64,000 nucleotides of DNA from DATKDF01 sp963752045 (GTDB lineage: Bacteria; Acidobacteriota; Vicinamibacteria; Vicinamibacterales; SCN-69-37), in the NCBI GenBank assembly GCA_963752045.1, contig CAVVWN010000009.1, forward strand, positions 1-64,000, in the 5' to 3' direction. The stretch's first letter is position 1, and every line of letters starts with the position of its first letter. Below, piece by piece: positions 59,646 to 64,000 of the stretch. A program made the translations under genes and the position numbers. The notes under the pieces were generated by a model that worked only from the letters and a program-made list of their open reading frames with translations, ran no database searches and had not been told where the DNA came from.

Positions 59646-60247
59646 AGGCACTGCTCCTCGACTTCGGCAACGTGATCGGGTTCTTCGACCATCGCCGGGC
59701 GTGCCGGCAACTGGCCGCGCTGTCGTCGCGCGCGATGACCGAGGACGACGTCTTCGCGGAAGTGTTCATGAGCCCGCTCGAGCCCGAGGTCGACCGGGGG
59801 CGGATTGGCACCCCGGAGTTCCTGGAGAAGCTTCGAGCCCAGCTTGCGCTCCAGGGGACCGATGACGAGGTCGTGACGGCCTGGTGCGACATGTTCGAGC
59901 CGAACGAGCACCTGATCGCGCAACTGCCGCGCCTGCGGCAGATGGCCGGGCGGCTCGTGCTCGCGAGCAACACGAACGACCTGCACTTCCAATGGATCGC
60001 CAGGCAGTTTGCCGCGCCGCTCGCCCAGTTCGATGCGCTCGTGCTCTCGTACCAGGTGGGCCTGCGCAAGCCGGAGCCGGCCTTCTTCCTCCGCGCGGCC
60101 GAAGCGGCCGGCGTGCCGGCGTCCGCCTGCGTGTTCGTCGACGACAAGCCTCAGTTCGTCGACGCGGCGCGCGCCGTGTCGATGCACGGCGTCGTATACG
60201 AACCGGGCCTCGACCTGGTGACGACACTCGCGCGCTATACTTGCTGA
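59642..60247 (+). CDS. HAD-family phosphatase with probable CTG start
   Basis: This haloacid-dehalogenase-type hydrolase has about 201 residues. Motif I, LLLDFGNVIG, holds the nucleophile Asp. Motif II is LVLASNTND and motif III/IV are GLRKPEPAFF and CVFVDDKPQ. No ATG, GTG or TTG precedes motif I in frame; starting at GTG 59672 would remove the catalytic Asp. CTG 59642 has GGGAG six bases upstream and overlaps the argH stop as CTGA, mirroring the ATGA/GTGA couplings elsewhere. I therefore propose a CTG start. The substrate is unknown; its place suggests a link to the arginine operon only by co-transcription. Confidence 0.82.
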   Translation: MKALLLDFGNVIGFFDHRRACRQLAALSSRAMTEDDVFAEVFMSPLEPEVDRGRIGTPEFLEKLRAQLALQGTDDEVVTAWCDMFEPNEHLIAQLPRLRQMAGRLVLASNTNDLHFQWIARQFAAPLAQFDALVLSYQVGLRKPEPAFFLRAAEAAGVPASACVFVDDKPQFVDAARAVSMHGVVYEPGLDLVTTLARYTC

Positions 60248-60320
60248 CCTCCAACAGGAAGACGCGGTCATGGCCGCACGTCGCGCTGCGGCGCTCGGAT
60301 CCGGCCAGCGGAGGTTTCTG

Positions 60321-61661
60321 ATGACTCAACCCCATCGGCTCGTTCTGACGTTCGTGCTGGCGACTCTGTGCGCAGCGAGTCTCCCCGCACAGAATCAATC
60401 GCTGCCATCGTCGGCCGGCGCGCGCTTCGCGGTTCGCGCAGGCCGGCTCGTCGATCCGGAGACCGGCCGTGTGGCCGAGAAGCAGACCATCCTCGTCGAG
60501 GACGGGTATATCCGCGCGGTGGGGCAGGATGTGCCGGTGCCGGCTGGAACTGCCGAGATCGACCTTTCGGACCTCAGCGTGCTGCCCGGCCTGGTCGACG
60601 CGCACAACCATCTGGCGCTGACCTACAAGATGGAGCCGGAGAACAACGTCTACTACCTGACGTACGTGCTCGATTCGACGGCGCTCCGCGCCATTCAGGC
60701 GGCCTCGAACGGCATGCAGATGCTCTCGGCCGGCTTCACGCTCGTGCGGGACCTCGGCAACAACGGCGACTATGCCGACACGGCGCTGCGCGTGGCGATC
60801 GAGCAGGGATGGATCGCCGGCCCGACGATCGTCAACTCCGGCATCATCATCGGCGGCATGGGCGGGCAGTTCTATCCCACGCCCGAAATGGCCAGAAACC
60901 ACGACATCGTCTATCCCGAGTACCTCGACGCCGATACGCCGGACGAGATCGTCAAGGCCGTTCGTCAGAACATGCTGTTTGGCGCGAAGGTGATCAAGAT
61001 CTGCGTCGACTGCAAGCCCTGGGGTTACTCGGTCGACGACATGAAGCTCTTCGTCAGTGAGGCCGGCAGGGCCGGCCTCAAGGTGGCCGGCCACGTGCAG
61101 ACCGAAGCCGGCGCGCGCCGGGCGATCGAGGCCGGCATCTGGTCCATCGAGCATTCGGGCGCGCTCACCGACGAGATTCACCAGTTGATGGCGGCAGGCG
61201 GGATCTGGCGCGTCGGCACCGAGACCCCGTTTACGCCGTACCGGGGATCCGAGCGCGCCTTTGCCCGCACGGTCGAGGGGCTCAAGAGCGCCTACGCGCG
61301 CGGTGTGAAGATGGCGTTCTCGACCGACGCGGACTACTACATCCCGGGCATGTCGCGTGGCGAAGTCGTCATCAATTTCCTGCTCAGCTGGAAAGCCGCC
61401 GGCATTCCGGCGCCGGAAATCCTCAAGATCATGACCGTGAACGGGTATCTGGTGAGCGACCTCTACGGTCGCCGAGGACCTATCAGGCCGGGGTTCCCGG
61501 CCGACTTCATCGGTGTGCCGGGCAACCCCCTCGACGACATCGACGCCCTGCGGACCGTGTCGTTCGTGATGAAGGACGGGCTCGTGTTCAAGCGGGACGG
61601 TGTCATGACGCCGGAGGCGTTCTTGCACGCCGGACCCGTGAACGGGTGGCGGATACGTTAG
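60321..61661 (+). CDS. Secreted metal-dependent amidohydrolase
   Basis: This 446-residue exported amidohydrolase has a complete metal set. It shows the HxH in PGLVDAHNHLA, a lysine in KVIKICVDC (likely carboxylated), histidines in VAGHVQTEAG and SIEHSGAL, and an Asp in AFSTDADYY. The family includes imidazolonepropionase-like and prolidase-like enzymes; the substrate is not clear. ATG 60321 is supported by GCGGAGG six bases upstream and starts the signal peptide (ending ASLPAQ). Unlike the pair at 45.9-50 kb this one appears fully catalytic. Confidence 0.9.
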   Translation: MTQPHRLVLTFVLATLCAASLPAQNQSLPSSAGARFAVRAGRLVDPETGRVAEKQTILVEDGYIRAVGQDVPVPAGTAEIDLSDLSVLPGLVDAHNHLALTYKMEPENNVYYLTYVLDSTALRAIQAASNGMQMLSAGFTLVRDLGNNGDYADTALRVAIEQGWIAGPTIVNSGIIIGGMGGQFYPTPEMARNHDIVYPEYLDADTPDEIVKAVRQNMLFGAKVIKICVDCKPWGYSVDDMKLFVSEAGRAGLKVAGHVQTEAGARRAIEAGIWSIEHSGALTDEIHQLMAAGGIWRVGTETPFTPYRGSERAFARTVEGLKSAYARGVKMAFSTDADYYIPGMSRGEVVINFLLSWKAAGIPAPEILKIMTVNGYLVSDLYGRRGPIRPGFPADFIGVPGNPLDDIDALRTVSFVMKDGLVFKRDGVMTPEAFLHAGPVNGWRIR

Positions 61662-61779
61662 TTAAACGACGTCAACCCGCGGTGAGCGTGTAACATGGGG
61701 CGGTTATTCGGTACTGCCCGGCACTGCGGAACGGCCGCCTGCCGGCAACTTCCCGGTCGAGTCGACAGGAGCGTCGTTC

Positions 61780-62376
61780 ATGTGGGACGTCCTCTGGGAC
61801 TGGTCTGAACTCGTCAAGCTCGGTGGCGACGCCGTCACGTACTTCATGATGGCCGCCGTCGGCACCACGCTGTTCCTCATCCGTCTGGCCTTCGCGCTCT
61901 TCGGCGGCGACGGTGGCGACTTCGACGCCGACGTGGATCCGGGCGCCCACGACGTGGGCAGCGACGCCTCGTTCACGCTCTTCTCGCTGCTGTCGGTAAT
62001 GGCCTTCATCATGGGCACCGGCTGGATGGGGCTGGCCTGCCGCATCGACTGGGGGCTGAACCGGCCGGTCTCGGTTCTCGTGTCTGTTGGTTTCGGCGTG
62101 CTGATGATGTTCTTTGCTGCCGGGCTCATGTACATGACCCGCCGGCTCAACCGCGACATCACCTACGACGTCCGGACCGCCATCGGCCGCACCGCTCGCG
62201 TGTACATGACCATTCCCGCCCGGGGCGAGGGGCAGGGCAAGGTGCAGGTCAGCGTGTCCGGCCGGCTCATGACGATGCCGGCCGTGAGTAACGGTCCGGC
62301 ACTCAAAGAGTTTGCGGACGTGAAGGTCGTCGAGACCCGAGACGACGGCACGCTCGTCGTCGAACTTCTGGGGTAG
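61780..62376 (+). CDS. NfeD-like membrane protein with OB-fold tail
   Basis: This 198-residue protein has three membrane helices (near 20-42, 64-85 and 94-115). A soluble C-terminal beta domain of the NfeD/OB type follows (about 125-198: ITYDVRTAIGRTARVYMTIPARGEGQGKVQVSVSGR..., ending VVETRDDGTLVVELLG). An acidic loop (GGDGGDFDADVD) follows helix 1. NfeD-type proteins are regularly encoded beside flotillins and act in membrane microdomains; here the flotillin gene starts 21 bases downstream. AGGAG precedes the ATG. Confidence 0.85.
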   Translation: MWDVLWDWSELVKLGGDAVTYFMMAAVGTTLFLIRLAFALFGGDGGDFDADVDPGAHDVGSDASFTLFSLLSVMAFIMGTGWMGLACRIDWGLNRPVSVLVSVGFGVLMMFFAAGLMYMTRRLNRDITYDVRTAIGRTARVYMTIPARGEGQGKVQVSVSGRLMTMPAVSNGPALKEFADVKVVETRDDGTLVVELLG

Positions 62377-62397
62377 TCGGAGGAAGAGGGACATCAC

Positions 62398-63402
62398 ATG
62401 GCCGAGATCTTCAGTTTCGGAACGCTGGGCGTCGTCGCCACGATCGTCCTGCTCATCTTGTTTGTCCTCACCATGCTGGTGCGGCAGTACCGGCGGTGTC
62501 CGTCGAACCGCATCCTGGTGGTCTACGGCAAGGTGTCGGGCCAGCGGGCCGCGCGCTGCATGCACGGCGGCGGCACCTTCATCGTGCCGCTGCTCCAAAG
62601 CTATGCGTATCTGAACCTCGAGCCGATGGCGGTCGAGATCGACCTGGCCGCGGCCCTGTCGAAGAAGAACATCCGGGTCAACGTGCCGTCCACGTTCACG
62701 ATCGGGATCTCCACCGAGCCCGACATCATGAACAACGCGGCCGAGCGCCTGCTCGGCCTGAACGAGCAGGAAGTGGCGGCCCAGGCGCGCGACATCATTC
62801 TGGGCCAGATGCGTCTGGTCATCGCGACGCTCTCGATCGAAGAGATCAACCAGGATCGAGAAAAGTTCCTCGATCTCGTCAACAAGAACGTCAGTACCGA
62901 GGTCAACAAGATCGGCCTCGAGCTGATCAACGTGAACGTCCGCGACATCACCGACGAGTCAGGCTACATCGAGGCCCTCGGTCGCAAGGCGGCGTCGGAA
63001 GCCATCAACCAGGCCAAGGTCGAAGTGGCCGAAGCGGATCGGTCCGGCGCCATCGGGCACGCCGAGCGCCGATCGCGAGATGCAGGTCGAGGTGGCCCGC
63101 CAGAAGTCCGAATCGGCCGCCGGCCAGAAGCAGGCCGAGCGCGACCAGCGCGTGAAGGTCGCGAAGTTCGAGGCCGAAGGCCTCGCCGGCGAAGCCGACT
63201 CGCGTCGCGAGCAGGACATCGCCGTGGCCGCGCAGGGCGCGCTGGCCGTGCAGGGCAAGAAGCAGGCCGAGATGGACCAGCGCGTGCGGGTCGCGACGCT
63301 CGAGGCCGAAGCTGTCAAGGGCGAGAACGAGTCGAAGGCCAACATCGCCGACTACGAGGCCAGCCTTGCCGAGCGGCGCGCCGACGCCAGGCGCCGCGGT
63401 GA
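62398..63402 (+). CDS. Flotillin/SPFH protein, N-terminal fragment (frameshifted)
   Basis: This is the N-terminal part of a flotillin-like scaffold protein. A membrane helix (about 9-27) is followed by the SPFH domain (LEPMAVEIDLAAALSKKNIRVNVPSTFTIGIS..., then GLELINVNVRDITDESGYIEALGRKAASEAI). Real sequence ends near SGAIGHAE at about 63066; beyond it the frame is Arg/Gly-rich noise. Removing one C near 63067 gives GHAEADREMQVEVARQK and restores 527 residues. The product would work with the upstream NfeD-like protein in organising the membrane. Confidence 0.83.
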   Translation: MAEIFSFGTLGVVATIVLLILFVLTMLVRQYRRCPSNRILVVYGKVSGQRAARCMHGGGTFIVPLLQSYAYLNLEPMAVEIDLAAALSKKNIRVNVPSTFTIGISTEPDIMNNAAERLLGLNEQEVAAQARDIILGQMRLVIATLSIEEINQDREKFLDLVNKNVSTEVNKIGLELINVNVRDITDESGYIEALGRKAASEAINQAKVEVAEADRSGAIGHAERRSRDAGRGGPPEVRIGRRPEAGRARPAREGREVRGRRPRRRSRLASRAGHRRGRAGRAGRAGQEAGRDGPARAGRDARGRSCQGRERVEGQHRRLRGQPCRAARRRQAPR

Positions 63403-63982
63403 AGTGGCCCTGGCGCTCGCGGCACGCGACGTCCTGCAGGCCGAGAAGGAGCAGGAACTCGCGCTGCTCGAGAAGACGCAGATCGCCCAGCAGATGATCG
63501 AGCGCAAGAAGGTCGAGATCGATGCCGAGGCCGAGGCCGAACGCATCCGTCGCATCGCCAGGGGCAACGCCGACGGCGTGCTGGCCGCGTACCTCGCCGA
63601 GGCCGAAGGCCTGCGCAAGGTGCTCGATGCCAAGGCGCTCGGCTACGAGAACCTGCTGCGCGTCTGCGGCGATCGCAAGGACCTCGCGCCGGCGCTGCTC
63701 ATCATCGAGAAGCTGCCCGAACTCGTGGCCGAGCAGGTCAAGGCCATCCAGAACCTGAAGATCGACAAGGTCACCGTCTGGGATTCTGGCGCGAACGGCA
63801 CGGGCGCAGGCACGGGCTCCACGGCGAACTTCCTGCGCGGCCTCATCAGCGCCTTGCCGCCGATTCACGAGCTCGCCGAACAGGCCGGGATCGACCTGCC
63901 GTCCGTGCTCGGCAAGGTCGCCACGAGCGAGGCCTCCGCGCCGGCCGCCGAGGAGAAGCCAGCCAAGCCGGCCAAGCCGTGA
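63080..63982 (+). CDS. Flotillin/SPFH protein, coiled-coil C-terminal fragment (frameshifted)
   Basis: This is the C-terminal flotillin region: long Ala/Glu/Lys coiled coil (REQDIAVAAQGALAVQGKKQAEMDQRV..., EKEQELALLEKTQIAQQMIERKK) and the oligomerising end (GLRKVLDAKALGYENLLRVCG, LPELVAEQVKAIQNLKIDKVTVWD). It ends in an Ala/Pro/Lys tail. The ATG at 63080 is an internal Met of the restored gene and has no ribosome site. The stop is overlapped by a GTG that may start the next gene. Confidence 0.83.
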   Translation: MQVEVARQKSESAAGQKQAERDQRVKVAKFEAEGLAGEADSRREQDIAVAAQGALAVQGKKQAEMDQRVRVATLEAEAVKGENESKANIADYEASLAERRADARRRGEVALALAARDVLQAEKEQELALLEKTQIAQQMIERKKVEIDAEAEAERIRRIARGNADGVLAAYLAEAEGLRKVLDAKALGYENLLRVCGDRKDLAPALLIIEKLPELVAEQVKAIQNLKIDKVTVWDSGANGTGAGTGSTANFLRGLISALPPIHELAEQAGIDLPSVLGKVATSEASAPAAEEKPAKPAKP

Positions 63983-64000
63983 TCATCGTCGTGAGCCTGC
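63979..64000 (+). CDS. Possible start of the next gene, cut by the window edge
   Basis: GTG 63979 overlaps the flotillin stop (GTGA) and opens a hydrophobic frame (MIIVVSL) that runs off the end. The coupling resembles others in the window, but seven codons cannot identify a product. Confidence 0.3.

Noticed and set aside
59766..61628. Minus-strand frame of 620 codons opposite the HAD and amidohydrolase genes.
   Set aside because: Both plus-strand genes have intact catalytic motifs; the antisense translation has no recognisable domain.
1..64000. tRNA, rRNA, riboswitch, IS element, prophage or CRISPR array.
   Set aside because: Reading both strands, I found no cloverleaf, transposase, integrase, inverted-repeat-bounded element or spaced repeat array. 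A covariance-model scan would be more sensitive than reading by eye.

Overview
The window is a high-GC (about two thirds G+C by eye), gene-dense stretch of bacterial chromosome with no rRNA, tRNA, phage or IS element that I can see. The gene content points to Acidobacteriota, probably the Vicinamibacteria. The evidence is membrane proteins that join an N-terminal helix-turn-helix (HTH) to a WD40-like propeller, paired Gly/Arg-rich amidohydrolases, an S9 peptidase, DUF4097 and DUF2272 proteins, and clustered his and arg operons. The taxonomic placement is inference.

Layout. 0.2-3 kb: a sensor kinase and OmpR-type response regulator. 3-8 kb: a secreted TPR/propeller protein, a di-heme peroxidase-like lipoprotein, an SGNH-like secreted protein and a secreted esterase. 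8.1-8.9 kb: a VapBC-type toxin-antitoxin pair. 9-19.7 kb: four tandem HTH-transmembrane-propeller genes (one broken by a +1 frameshift), two of them followed 15 nt later by a MauG/cytochrome c peroxidase-like gene. With the 3-6 kb pair, the propeller-peroxidase unit occurs three times. 20-25.8 kb: six same-strand, mostly 4-nt-overlapping genes (methyltransferase, HpcH/HpaI-like aldolase, sugar-nucleotide epimerase, GT-C glycosyltransferase, methyltransferase, 2OG-Fe(II)-like oxygenase) that look like one pathway. 25.8-31.8 kb: an acyltransferase-like membrane protein, a frameshifted SpdH-like FAD oxidoreductase, a deoxyribosyltransferase-like protein, a TIGR01777 epimerase and a DUF4097 protein.

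31.9-39.4 kb: a histidine operon (hisI-G-D-C-B-H-F-A plus a DUF2272 gene, minus strand). It is preceded by a 23-residue leader peptide with 7 histidines and a clear intrinsic terminator, which together form a textbook attenuator. 39.4-50.6 kb: SRPBCC protein, gamma-glutamyltransferase, a frameshifted S9 peptidase, small membrane and outer-membrane proteins, and two large amidohydrolases of which one half and one whole protein lack the metal-binding HxH. 50.6-60.2 kb: arginine biosynthesis as two divergent operons, argC-B-D-A-J-F (minus) and argR-G-H-HAD (plus), around an AT-rich control region. 60.3-64 kb: an intact amidohydrolase and an NfeD-like/flotillin pair, the flotillin again frameshifted.

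Four long genes carry what looks like one extra base each (near 15145, 27770, 42136 and 63067). In every case removing one base restores the expected family sequence, so consensus or assembly error should be excluded before calling them pseudogenes. The most unusual elements are the amplified HTH-propeller/di-heme module with its near-identical membrane-linker blocks, the his attenuator, and an argininosuccinate synthase with altered active-site motifs.
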